The position numbers and the translations under genes were made by a program. A stretch of 64,000 nt of DNA from Saccharopolyspora spinosa NRRL 18395 (GTDB lineage: Bacteria > Actinomycetota > Actinomycetes > Mycobacteriales > Pseudonocardiaceae): assembly GCF_000194155.1 (NCBI RefSeq), contig NZ_GL877878.1:62001-126000 (forward strand), in the 5' to 3' direction. Below the pieces are notes generated by a model that made no database searches, had not been told where the DNA came from, and saw nothing but the letters and a program-made list of their open reading frames with translations. Positions 8,532 through 16,921 of this stretch are shown here, piece by piece. Each line of letters opens with the position of its first letter. Position 1 is the stretch's first letter.

Positions 8532-9170
8532 ATGTCGCCACGTGGGCGCCCGCGCAGCTTCGACCGGGAGGCCGCCCTGCGAACCGCCATGAATCTGTTC
8601 TGGGAACGCGGCTACGAGGCCGCGTCCCTGAGCGACCTCACCGGCGCGATGGGGATCAGTTCGCCGAGCCTGTACGCCGCGTTCGGGTCCAAGGAGGCCC
8701 TGTTCCGGGAAGCGATCGGGCTCTACAACAGCGCCGACGAAGCGGTCGGCGAAAGGTCGTTGCAGCGGCAGCCGACCGCGAGGCGAGCGATCGAAGCCAT
8801 GCTGCGCGACAACGCCGACGCATACGTGGATCCGAGCACTCCGCGCGGATGCATGGTGGTGCTCGCGGCCACCAACTGCACTCCGGAGAACGGGCGGATC
8901 CGGGATTACCTCGCCGAATGCCGGAGGGACGACTTCCGCGCCGTGCGGGCCAGGTTGGATCGCGGCATCACCGACGGGGATGTCCCGCCCGGTGCGGATC
9001 TGGAGACGATCGCCTCCTTCTACCTGACCGTCCTGCAAGGACTGTCCATCCAGGCCCGGGACGGGAGCTCCCGCGAGACCATGCATGCGGTCATCGACTG
9101 CGCGATGCTGGCCTGGGACGGGATGGTGGCCGCGCCGGTGGAGAGTCGCGATGGTTCGTTACCGGGCTGA
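8532..9170 (+). CDS. TetR-family repressor
   Basis: A 212-residue TetR regulator. The N-terminal DNA-binding domain reads RGRPRSFDREAALRTAM, then SLSDLTGAMGISSPSLYAAF, and ends with GSKEALFREAI. The C-terminal ligand domain has the TetR_C pattern with CMVVLAATNC. GGAGGAGG precedes the start. It most likely represses the divergent SDR-sugE operon and itself. One TTA leucine codon occurs near the end. Confidence 0.88.
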   Translation: MSPRGRPRSFDREAALRTAMNLFWERGYEAASLSDLTGAMGISSPSLYAAFGSKEALFREAIGLYNSADEAVGERSLQRQPTARRAIEAMLRDNADAYVDPSTPRGCMVVLAATNCTPENGRIRDYLAECRRDDFRAVRARLDRGITDGDVPPGADLETIASFYLTVLQGLSIQARDGSSRETMHAVIDCAMLAWDGMVAAPVESRDGSLPG

Positions 9171-9225
9171 ACCGGTGGCCGGGCACCGGTGGGGGCCGGT
9201 ACCCGGCGCGCGCTCCAGCGGGCGA

Positions 9226-9717
9226 TCAGTGGGACTCGATGCCGTACTTCTCGGTCGCGACGCGCATCGACCGCTCGACGTCGGCCGCGAATTGCCTCGG
9301 CGGCGGTGCAGGCTGCCCCTGCACCACTTCCGTGCCCACTTCCAGGAAGAATTTCTCGAATCCGCTCGGCATGAAAAGCATGAGCATTTTAGCGGGGGTG
9401 TCGAAAATGTTTTTGAAGCCGTGCGCCGCACCGCGCGGAAGATAAATGAAGGAGCCCGGCTCGGCGATGAATTCGCGATCGATGTCGACGACCTGGAGGC
9501 GCCCTTCGACGAGGTAGAAAGCCTCGTCCTCGTTCTGGTGGATGTGCAGCGGCGGACCGCTTCCGGGCGGGATCTCGGCCTCCATTACGCCGATCAGCCC
9601 GCCGGTTTCCGCCGCACCGGCCTTGAGCGTGTAGCGGTCGCCGCTGAAGGCCCAGACGCTTCGGCCAGCGCCGGGCGGTACGTGGATCGCCCGGTGGACG
9701 ATTTCCGGGGTGCTCAT
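9226..9717 (-). CDS. Cupin-domain protein
   Basis: A 163-residue single-domain cupin. Motif 1 is PPLHIHQNEDEAFYLVEG, with metal-binding His, His and Glu; motif 2 is PGSFIYLPRGAAHGFKN. The start MSTPEIVHRAIHVPPG has AGGAG upstream, and a longer frame was rejected. Proteins of this size are often quercetinase-like dioxygenases or isomerases. One of the five 18-bp cluster dyads lies 68-85 bp upstream, which ties it to the metabolite cluster. Confidence 0.8.
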   Translation of the reverse strand: MSTPEIVHRAIHVPPGAGRSVWAFSGDRYTLKAGAAETGGLIGVMEAEIPPGSGPPLHIHQNEDEAFYLVEGRLQVVDIDREFIAEPGSFIYLPRGAAHGFKNIFDTPAKMLMLFMPSGFEKFFLEVGTEVVQGQPAPPPRQFAADVERSMRVATEKYGIESH

Positions 9718-9784
9718 GTTGTTCGGACTCCTCTCGACCAGCGGGTGCGTGCTTTCGAGCTTTGGCGATTGGCGGGGTGCGGAC

Positions 9785-9802
9785 ATCACGTCATCGCGGG
9801 AT
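9785..9802. promoter_or_regulatory. Cluster operator dyad, site 2
   Basis: ATCACGTCATCGCGGGAT matches the five-site 18-bp consensus with one deviation (C for G at position 8). It is upstream of the cupin gene. Confidence 0.55.
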
Positions 9803-10086
9803 TCCCGCTGGATCGGCGTTCCCATTGCCATCGCGGAATGTGTCCGAGATCACCGTTGCGCGGGTTGTCCGCGCCGCGCTGGTCCGAACGGTGGCGCGTG
9901 CTGCCGCTGCCGAGAATTGGCGGTGCGGGTGGCGTGGATATGCCGTGAAAAGGAAATGGGCGCGAGGTTACGGACTTTGATACCAAAGCGGCGTCGCCTA
10001 GTAAAGATCTAACTGTGCTCTCGTTGTGCGGCACTCGGGTGAAGTATGTCCCTTTGCTGTCTTTGGAATTATCGGCCGGGCGCTGA

Positions 10087-10116
10087 TTGTTCAGGTACTG
10101 TCGCGTCAGCTATCTG
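10087..10116 (+). promoter_or_regulatory. Candidate sigma-70-type promoter of the LAL regulator
   Basis: TTGTTC (10087-10092) and TATCTG (10111-10116) are 18 bp apart, ending 36 bp before the regulator start. The rest of 9803-10152 shows no gene. Confidence 0.4.
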
Positions 10117-10152
10117 CGTTCGTCCGATGCTGCTCACTGAGGGGAACACACG

Positions 10153-12921
10153 ATGGACACTGATGCGTTACCGCTGATCGGTCGGGAACGTGTCTTGGGG
10201 GAATCGCGCGAGTATTTGCTCCAGGTCGCCGAGGGGTCCGGGAACTGCGTGGTGGTGGAAGGCCCGGCAGGCATCGGCAAGAGCCGACTGCTGCAGGAAG
10301 TGGTTGCCGAAGGCCACGCGCTCGGCCTCGGCGTCATCACATCGCAAGCTGTCAAATTGGACAAGAACACACCCTTGATCACGTTGCGGTCGCTGTTCCG
10401 CTCGTGCCACCTGCTCGGCCCGCAGGTGCCCGCGGGACCGGGCCTGAACACCTCCACGCTGTGGGCGGTGGACCAGATAGGAGAGTTGATAGCGCAGCAG
10501 GCCCGCAAACAGCCGATGCTGATCGCCCTCGACGACGCGCACTGGGCTGATGAGGCGACGGCTCTAGCGCTGCGGGTGCTCGTACCCGCCCTGCAATCGG
10601 ATGGCGTGCTCTGGTATTTCACCCGCCGCCCCTACCCGATTCGCAGCTGCGCGCAGGAAGCGCTGGACTGGCTCATCGGTGAGGGCGCCCAGAAGCACCA
10701 GCTCGAACCGCTCTCCGACGACGCGGTCGCGCAGCTGTGCGCCCGGGTGCTCGGCTGCAAACCGGACGCAGCGACCCTGTCCTACGCCGCGCGCAGCGGC
10801 GGAAATCCCTTTCTGCTGCGGGAAATGCTGCGCGGGCTGCCGGGGGACGGCCTGCCGGTGCCGCCCGCCACGCTGACGCCGACGTTCTTCGACGCGGTCG
10901 GCGAGCGGATGCAGGACCTGCCGGAGGAAACCCGCCGCGCGCTGGACGCGATGACGGTGTTCGGCCGGCCCTTCGGAGTGCACGAGGTCGCGGCGCTGCT
11001 CGGGCGCCCGGCGGTGGAGCTGCTCGGCACGGTTGCGATGCTCGTCGACGCCGAGGTTCTGGTGGAGCAGGGCGCGAAGCTGTCCTTCCGGCACGAGCTG
11101 ATCCGCGACGCGCTCTACTACCGGATGCCGGAGCCGACCCGGGCAACCCTGCACCAGGAAGCCGCTTCGGTGCTCGCCCAGCACGGCCGGTCGGCCACCG
11201 AACAGGTGAAGCACCTGCTGCTCAGCGGCGGCGGTTGGATGGACGTGGCGACCGTGGTGAAGCGCGCGGTGCAGGAGATCGCGCCCGCGGCGCCGAACAC
11301 CGGCGCCGACCTGATCCTCCGCAGCCTGCCGCTGATCGACGAGGGCAGGCCGATCCGCGCGGAACTGGCGGCCGAGGCGGTTCGGCTGCTGGTGCTGGCG
11401 GGTCGCCCGGCGGAAGCGATCGAACTCGGCCAGCGCTTCCGCGGCGGTGGGCTGTCGCAGCACACGGAGGCGATGCTGCTCCTCGGGCTCACGGAAGCGC
11501 TGCACACCGTTGGCGAGCACTCGCGAGTCCTGGAGCACACGGTGCTCGCCCTGCCCCGCGCGAAATCGGACTCGCTGGTGCGCGCCGAGCTGCTCGCGAT
11601 GCACGCGCACGGGCTCACCTCGCTCGGCGATCTGGAGGCGGCGTCGGCGGCCGCGACCAACGCGGTGCACGTCGCGAACCGCGCGAGAACGCACGGCGCG
11701 CTGGTATGCGGGACAGGCGCGCGGAGCAGAGTTTCCCTTGCGCAGGGCGATATTCCAACCGCCATCCGGTACGCGACCGAAGCGGTGCGGCTCGGTGACC
11801 GCGCCGGCGACGTCGGGCGGACCCGGCACCCCAGGCTGCACCTCGCCGCCGCGCTGACCGCAGCCGACCGCCTCGCGGAGGCCGAAGAGGAGCTGGCCAA
11901 GGACGAGCAGGACGTCGCCGAACTGGGGACGGTGTGGTCACAGCCGCCGCGCTACCTGTGCCGGGCCGAGTTGCTGCTCGCCGCCGGTAGGCTCAACGAC
12001 GCCGCGGCCGAGGCGGAAGCCGGTGTGCTGCTGACCGAACAGCTTTCCGCCGAGGCCTTGGCCGTTCCGTTGCTCGCGTTGCGGGCCGTCGTGTCGTTGC
12101 GCGCGGATGTGCAGGCCGCCTGGCAGCACCTCAACCGGGCCCAGGAGATCGTGGAGACCGGGCGGCGCCGCCTGCCGGACCTGCTGGTTTGGGCGCGGCT
12201 GCTCGCCGAGGAAGCCGAAGGGAACTCGGACGAGGTCCGGCTGGAACTGGTGGAGGTCCTCGACCGGGTCAAGCGCAGCAGCGCGCTGCTGGTCAGCGCG
12301 CCGGAGCGGATCCCGGCGCTGGTACGGGTGGCGTTGCGGGTCGACGCCCGCGAGGCGGCGGCACAGGTGGTCGCCTCGGCAACCGAGCTGGCGCGGCGCA
12401 ACCCCGACGTCGCGGTGCTCCTCGGCGCGGCCGAGCACGGTGCCGGTCTGCTGCGGCGCGACGCTCGTGTCCTGCGCAGCGCCGTCGAGCACTACCGGGC
12501 GGGATCGCGGCCGGTAGCGCTGGCACAGGGGTTGGAGGACCTGGCGGCGGCCGAGGCGGACTTGGGCAACTTGGAGAAGGCCGCGGAACTGCGCATCGAG
12601 TCCGACTCCGGGTACGTGCGGTGCGACGCGCCGCTGGACGCCGCCCGGGTGCGCGGGCTGCTGGCGCGGACCCCGAACGTCCGGCGGCAGAACACCCGCA
12701 AGACGGGCTGGGAAAGCCTGACCCGAGCGGAACTCCGCGTGGTGCGGCTCGTCGCCGAGGGGCTCACCAACCGGGAAGTAGCGAACCGGCTGTACCTATC
12801 ACCGCACACTGTGGACAGTCATCTCCGGCACAGCTTCGCCAAGCTGGGGATAACCAGCCGCGTCGAGCTGGCCCGGCGGGTGATGACGCACGACAAACCG
12901 GCAACTCACGCGAACACGTGA
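10153..12921 (+). CDS. LAL-type LuxR regulator (AAA ATPase plus LuxR HTH)
   Basis: A 922-residue large ATP-binding LuxR regulator. The Walker A loop is GPAGIGKSRLL (about residues 36-46) and Walker B is MLIALDDAHWADEA. A long helical middle follows, and the C-terminus has the LuxR helix-turn-helix, SLTRAELRVVRLVAEGLTNR through YLSPHTVDSHLRH. Codon 6 (10168-10170) is TTA, the rare leucine codon that makes many actinomycete pathway regulators depend on bldA tRNA. It sits inside the metabolite cluster and is the obvious candidate activator of the 18-bp dyad promoters, but this link is inferred. Confidence 0.92.
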   Translation: MDTDALPLIGRERVLGESREYLLQVAEGSGNCVVVEGPAGIGKSRLLQEVVAEGHALGLGVITSQAVKLDKNTPLITLRSLFRSCHLLGPQVPAGPGLNTSTLWAVDQIGELIAQQARKQPMLIALDDAHWADEATALALRVLVPALQSDGVLWYFTRRPYPIRSCAQEALDWLIGEGAQKHQLEPLSDDAVAQLCARVLGCKPDAATLSYAARSGGNPFLLREMLRGLPGDGLPVPPATLTPTFFDAVGERMQDLPEETRRALDAMTVFGRPFGVHEVAALLGRPAVELLGTVAMLVDAEVLVEQGAKLSFRHELIRDALYYRMPEPTRATLHQEAASVLAQHGRSATEQVKHLLLSGGGWMDVATVVKRAVQEIAPAAPNTGADLILRSLPLIDEGRPIRAELAAEAVRLLVLAGRPAEAIELGQRFRGGGLSQHTEAMLLLGLTEALHTVGEHSRVLEHTVLALPRAKSDSLVRAELLAMHAHGLTSLGDLEAASAAATNAVHVANRARTHGALVCGTGARSRVSLAQGDIPTAIRYATEAVRLGDRAGDVGRTRHPRLHLAAALTAADRLAEAEEELAKDEQDVAELGTVWSQPPRYLCRAELLLAAGRLNDAAAEAEAGVLLTEQLSAEALAVPLLALRAVVSLRADVQAAWQHLNRAQEIVETGRRRLPDLLVWARLLAEEAEGNSDEVRLELVEVLDRVKRSSALLVSAPERIPALVRVALRVDAREAAAQVVASATELARRNPDVAVLLGAAEHGAGLLRRDARVLRSAVEHYRAGSRPVALAQGLEDLAAAEADLGNLEKAAELRIESDSGYVRCDAPLDAARVRGLLARTPNVRRQNTRKTGWESLTRAELRVVRLVAEGLTNREVANRLYLSPHTVDSHLRHSFAKLGITSRVELARRVMTHDKPATHANT

Positions 12922-12922
12922 T
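12905..12922. promoter_or_regulatory. Cluster operator dyad, site 3
   Basis: On the minus strand this reads ATCACGTGTTCGCGTGAG, matching the 18-bp consensus. It overlaps the stop codon of the LAL gene and lies about 115-130 bp upstream of the VOC gene. Confidence 0.6.
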
Positions 12923-13035
12923 GGCCGGCGGCGGACCGGGCGGGGATGCTGGTGCAGGGTCGGCCGGAAACCCGCCGGAATAGGCGGAAGTCCTTTCCAC
13001 CGACCGAATCCACCCGATTCCCGTTAGGAGCTGTG

Positions 13036-13410
13036 GTGTCCACAAACGTAGTCGGACCGGACTTCCTGACCCTGCAGGTGCGCGATCTGGAGCGGGCGCG
13101 GCGGTTCTACACCGAGGTCGTCGGATTCTCCACTGTGGAATCCAAGGTGCCCAACGCGGCGGTGCTGGGCGCCGAGCCCATCCGCATCGCGCTGCGCCAG
13201 GCCACCATCGACCTCGACGAGGTCGCCAAGGTCGGGCACGGCGTGGTCGTCTGGATCAAGGCGGAGAACCCGGACAAGCTGCACGCGCAGCTCACCTCGG
13301 CCGGTGTGCCGATCAGCAAGCCGATCTGCGACGGCTCCTGCGGTCGCGAGTTCATCTTCGAGGACCCCGACGGCTACCTGATCACGATCTACGAAGGCCA
13401 GCCCGGATGA
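13036..13410 (+). CDS. VOC-superfamily (glyoxalase/dioxygenase fold) protein
   Basis: A 124-residue vicinal-oxygen-chelate protein. It has the repeated beta-alpha-beta-beta-beta pattern, starting DFLTLQVRDLERARRFYTEV and ending EFIFEDPDGYLITIYEGQP, with a C-terminal Glu typical of metal-binding members. The GTG start at 13036 was chosen because TAGGAG lies 5 bp upstream; a longer frame lacks a ribosome site. Such proteins act as dioxygenases, isomerases or resistance proteins that sequester the antibiotic. A role in biosynthesis or self-protection is inferred from its place in the cluster. Confidence 0.8.
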   Translation: MSTNVVGPDFLTLQVRDLERARRFYTEVVGFSTVESKVPNAAVLGAEPIRIALRQATIDLDEVAKVGHGVVVWIKAENPDKLHAQLTSAGVPISKPICDGSCGREFIFEDPDGYLITIYEGQPG

Positions 13411-13431
13411 GGACTTCGAAGGTGTTCGCCC

Positions 13432-13457
13432 AGCGGTGCGGGTAGCGGAATCTCAGG
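13432..13457 (+). repeat. Second dispersed repeat, copy near VOC gene
   Basis: AGCGGTGCGGGTAGCGGAAT, then CTCAGG, resembles the minus strand of 7246-7271 at 21 of 26 positions. It starts 22 bp after the VOC stop codon. Confidence 0.45.
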
Positions 13458-13522
13458 GGTCTTCTCGCCGCGGGATCCCCGGCCGGTTCGCCACGGCGGG
13501 GCCGCCCTCGCGAGAAGACCCC
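13456..13522. terminator. Long-loop inverted repeat after the VOC gene
   Basis: GGGGTCTTCTCGC (13456-13468) and GCGAGAAGACCCC (13510-13522) are perfect 13-bp arms separated by 41 bases. The arms extend by TCTC/GAGA with one bulged base. It may terminate the LAL-VOC transcript or act as a cruciform-type site. Confidence 0.45.
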
Positions 13523-13679
13523 GAGACCCGCGGCCGACACCGCTCGGTAGGCAACACCCTGGTCCTCTGTGGACGATTGTGTCGTCGGTCGCGGCGCGCC
13601 GCCGGACCGGCGTGCCGTAACCCTCCTGTCGTCCGCCCGGGTCGAAATCGTCCCGGGCGGTCCCCGAAGGAGCGCCAGC

Positions 13680-15371
13680 ATGATCGCACTTGACAACATC
13701 CGTACCGATGCGCGCCTGCCGCTGCCCGCGCGGCTGAAGTTGTTGCTGGACCGGGAACTGGGCATGGGCAACTTCCTGGACCGCGCGGTGGCCAACAACC
13801 CCGCCCCGAACCGGGCGTTCCTCTTCGCCCAGCAGCCGGGCAACCCGGAAACCGCCCCCGAAGCCGACGTGGTGGCCTACAGCCTGGCCCGCCTGGTCGA
13901 AGTGCGCAACGCCTACGCCTCCTGGTACCACGCGCAAGGCGTCGGCAAGGGCGACGTGGTGGGCGTGCACGTCCCGGAAGGCGTCGACTCGTTCCTGCAC
14001 TTCCTGGCATTGACGTCGCTCGGCGCGATCGCGGCGCTGGTCAACGGCCGGATGCCGGCGGAAGTCGCGGTCGAGTACCTCGGCCGGATCGGTGTGCTGG
14101 GCGTGGTGGCCGACGCGCCCCGCCTGGCTCGGTTGCGCGCCGCCGGACTGGACACCGAGCGGGGCGCGTTTCACACCGACCCGGCCGAACTGCCCACCAC
14201 GCTCGCGGCCGACGCCAGCTACCCGGGCGTCTTCCCGTACGCCCACGATGACGACGACCTGGTGATGGTCTGCCACACCTCCGGCACCACCGGCCCGCCG
14301 AAGGCGGCCAGCTTCGGGCACCGCCAGTTCTTCCTCGGCAAGCGCCAGCGGTTGTGGAACTTCCCGGCAGCCGCCCGGAACCGGCTGCTCACCGCGCTGC
14401 CCCAATCACATTCGGCCGGTATCAGCTACCTGATGACGGCGACGCTGCTCGGCCTGCCCACGCTGGTGATGGCCGACACCACCGGCCCGGCGGTCCGGGC
14501 GGCGATGCGCCGGTTCCAGCCGACCATCGTCGCCGCGTTCCCGCAGACCTGGGCCGACCTGGCCGAGATCGGCCTGGAAGCGACGGGCGCGCAGCACGTG
14601 CACACGTGGATCAACACCGGCGATGCCGCGCACGAAGCGCACATCAAGGAGCTGATCGCGCACGGCCGGCGCCCCGGCTTGCTGCGATCGCGGCCGGGCA
14701 GCCGGTTCATCGACGGCCTCGGCTCCTCCGAGATGGGCATGGCGCTGTTCCGCAAGGTCAGCGAGCTGGGCAGCACCGACTACGGCCGCTGCGTGGGCAC
14801 GCCGATCAAGGTGGTCCGCCGCGCCGTGGTCCTCGACGACGACGGCCGGGAGCTCGGGCCGGGACGCGCCGGCCGGCTGGGCGTGCTAACCCCCACGCGC
14901 ACGCCGGGCTACTGGAACAACACCGGCGCGACGGTGAAGTCGTCCTTCGCGGGGTACTGGCTGACCGGCGACGTGGTCTACCGGGACGAACGCGGCCGGT
15001 TCATCCACCTCGACCGGGTGCCCGACGTGATCCGCACCGCGGACGGCCCGGTCTACAGCCTCCCGCTGGAAGAAGCGATCCTCGTGGGCTGCGCGTTCGT
15101 GGCGGACTGCTCGGTGATCGGGGTCCGCGACCCCGGCTCGCCCGACGCACAAGCGCCGCTGGCCGTGGTGCGCCTGCGCTCCGGCGCGGAGGAGGTGGCG
15201 GACCTGGCCGGTTCGATCAACGCGGTGCTCGCCGCCGCCGGACTGTCCGAAGTGCACGGTGTGGTGGTGGCCCGCGAGGACGCGGACTTCCCGACCGGGC
15301 CCACCGGCAAGATGCTCAAACGCCAACTCCGCGAACGCTTCGCCGACCACCTGACCGGAATCACCGCCTGA
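13680..15371 (+). CDS. AMP-forming ligase homologue, candidate CreM-like diazotase
   Basis: A 563-residue ANL-superfamily enzyme. The P-loop is VCHTSGTTGPPKAASFGH, A5 is FIDGLGSSEMGMA, A7 is GYWLTGDVVYRDE, and the C-terminal catalytic lysine lies in PTGPTGKMLKRQL. The ATG at 13680 has an AGGAG site; a longer frame was rejected. Family members adenylate carboxylates for CoA or carrier-protein attachment. In the cremeomycin pathway the related CreM uses ATP to diazotise an aromatic amine with nitrite. The nearby nitrite-forming gene pair and the aminohydroxybenzoate genes make that reading attractive here. An ordinary aryl- or acyl-CoA ligase remains possible. Confidence 0.8.
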   Translation: MIALDNIRTDARLPLPARLKLLLDRELGMGNFLDRAVANNPAPNRAFLFAQQPGNPETAPEADVVAYSLARLVEVRNAYASWYHAQGVGKGDVVGVHVPEGVDSFLHFLALTSLGAIAALVNGRMPAEVAVEYLGRIGVLGVVADAPRLARLRAAGLDTERGAFHTDPAELPTTLAADASYPGVFPYAHDDDDLVMVCHTSGTTGPPKAASFGHRQFFLGKRQRLWNFPAAARNRLLTALPQSHSAGISYLMTATLLGLPTLVMADTTGPAVRAAMRRFQPTIVAAFPQTWADLAEIGLEATGAQHVHTWINTGDAAHEAHIKELIAHGRRPGLLRSRPGSRFIDGLGSSEMGMALFRKVSELGSTDYGRCVGTPIKVVRRAVVLDDDGRELGPGRAGRLGVLTPTRTPGYWNNTGATVKSSFAGYWLTGDVVYRDERGRFIHLDRVPDVIRTADGPVYSLPLEEAILVGCAFVADCSVIGVRDPGSPDAQAPLAVVRLRSGAEEVADLAGSINAVLAAAGLSEVHGVVVAREDADFPTGPTGKMLKRQLRERFADHLTGITA

Positions 15372-15398
15372 CGATCCGCGAAGGACCGGGCAAGCCGC

Positions 15399-15462
15399 GA
15401 TTTCCATTGAAATCGGAGGTCTGATTTCCATTGAAATCGAAGGTCTGATTTCCATTGAAATT
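15399..15462. promoter_or_regulatory. Triple 24-bp-spaced operator array
   Basis: GATTTCCATTGAAATC occurs at 15399-15414 and 15423-15438, and with one change (final T) at 15447-15462. Each copy has arms GATTTC and GAAATC. The exact 24-bp period and the spacer GGAGGTCT/GAAGGTCT show a duplicated unit. It lies 127-190 bp upstream of the O-methyltransferase gene. The core resembles the palindromes at 20165-20228. Confidence 0.75.
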
Positions 15463-15588
15463 GCGGAAGAACGTGGTTGGGCCGGTTCGGGAGGCTGAAT
15501 CCGGACCCGAGCTCAACGTCAGTCACCAGGACATTCTTCGTAGGCCGGGCGGTTTCGCGTCCCGGCCCGAGACAGTGGAAAGGGAGTC

Positions 15589-16644
15589 ATGAACGAACCC
15601 GGCTCGGCGGCGCCCTACGGCGTTCTCTCCGAAGGAGCGCAGGCGCCGCCCGCGGTCCGCATGTACGAAATGCTCTACAGCTCGCTGGTCAGCCAGCTGC
15701 TGATCGCGGTGGCCGAGCTCGGCGTGGCCGACGCGATCGGTGGGGAGCCGACGCACGTCGACGACATCGCCGCCCGCGTCGAGGCGGACTCCGACAGCCT
15801 CTACCGGGGGCTGCGCGCGCTGGCCAGCGTCGGGGTGTTCACCGAGGTCGAGCACCGGGTGTTCGACCTGACCCCGCTCGCGGCGACCCTGCGCAGCGAC
15901 GTCGAGGGCTCCATGCGAGACCTGGCCCGCTACGTCGGACTGCCGGAGCGGCAGCACTCCTTTGGCGCGCTGGCCTACAGCCTGCGCAACGGCCGCCCGG
16001 CCTTCGAGCACGTCCACGGCCGCACCTGGTGGGCGCACTTCGCCGACCACCCCGAGCTGGCGACGCTGTTCAACAACGCGATGGGCAGCATGGCCCGGCT
16101 GGTGAACTCCGCGATGCTGCAGGCCTACGACCTCACCGGCGTGCGGCACGTCGTCGACGTCGCGGGCGGGCAGGGCCACCTCGTCGCCACCATCCTGGAG
16201 CACTACCCGGAGATGACGGCGGTGGTCTTCGACCTGCCGCGGGTGGTGCCGGAGGCCGAGGCGGTGCTGGCGGCCGCGGGCCTGTCGGATCGCGCGAAGT
16301 GCGTCGGCGGCGACTTCTTCGATTCGGTGCCGACCGGCGGCGACCTGTACGTGCTGTCCTGGACCATCCACGACTGGAAGGACGAGGACGCGATCAGCAT
16401 CCTGCGCAACATCCGGGCGGCCATGCGGCCGGGCAGCCGGCTGATCGTGATCGACGAGGTGCTGCCGCCCGGCGACACCCCGCACTTCGGCAAGTTCGAG
16501 GACATCGTGATGCTGAGCCTGCTCCCCGGGCACGTCCGCACCGAGCCCGAGCTGGCGGCGCTGTTCGAGAAGGCGGGCCTGCGCCACGAGGAGACGCGGG
16601 CGACGAGCTCGCCGACGAGCGTGGTGGTGGCGGTCCCGGTCTGA
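15589..16644 (+). CDS. SAM-dependent O-methyltransferase
   Basis: A 351-residue class I methyltransferase of the plant-COMT-like bacterial group. It has an N-terminal winged-helix dimerisation domain, the SAM motif VVDVAGGQGHLVATILEHYP (about residue 186), DLPRVVPEAE, the conserved WTIHDWKDEDAISILRN, and a C-terminal LLPGHVRTEPELAALF. Enzymes of this group methylate phenolic hydroxyls in aromatic natural products. GGGAG precedes the start. The triple palindrome array upstream suggests its own repressor. A phenol derived from aminohydroxybenzoate is the plausible substrate. Confidence 0.9.
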   Translation: MNEPGSAAPYGVLSEGAQAPPAVRMYEMLYSSLVSQLLIAVAELGVADAIGGEPTHVDDIAARVEADSDSLYRGLRALASVGVFTEVEHRVFDLTPLAATLRSDVEGSMRDLARYVGLPERQHSFGALAYSLRNGRPAFEHVHGRTWWAHFADHPELATLFNNAMGSMARLVNSAMLQAYDLTGVRHVVDVAGGQGHLVATILEHYPEMTAVVFDLPRVVPEAEAVLAAAGLSDRAKCVGGDFFDSVPTGGDLYVLSWTIHDWKDEDAISILRNIRAAMRPGSRLIVIDEVLPPGDTPHFGKFEDIVMLSLLPGHVRTEPELAALFEKAGLRHEETRATSSPTSVVVAVPV

Positions 16645-16663
16645 TCGACCGAACTCCTCGCGA

Positions 16664-16703
16664 GCACCCGTGCCCGGCCAGTTCCCCGGCCGGGCACGGG
16701 TGC
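16664..16703 (+). terminator. Strong terminator hairpin
   Basis: GCACCCGTGCCCGGCC (16664-16679) and GGCCGGGCACGGGTGC (16688-16703) form a perfect 16-bp stem with an 8-base loop, 20 bp after the methyltransferase stop. Confidence 0.85.
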
Positions 16704-16739
16704 GTTCGGGCCGAAAAGTGCTGCCACCGAGCGTTAGCC

Positions 16740-16757
16740 ATCACGTGATCGCGTGAT
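16740..16757. promoter_or_regulatory. Cluster operator dyad, site 4
   Basis: ATCACGTGATCGCGTGAT is the most symmetrical of the five 18-bp sites. It lies about 165 bp upstream of the BBE oxidase gene. Confidence 0.65.
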
Positions 16758-16921
16758 GTCTTTCGGTGCAAGTAGCTACACGATTGGCCGTAGCCGCCCG
16801 TGATCGGCGCGCCGGCCGCGACTCTGTGTCATCAGCGTCTACTCCATGAGGTCGACGTTGGTCCGGCCCATCCGCGGATCGCGACGGCGCAGGGGACCAA
16901 GTCACACTCGGAGGAGTTCGC

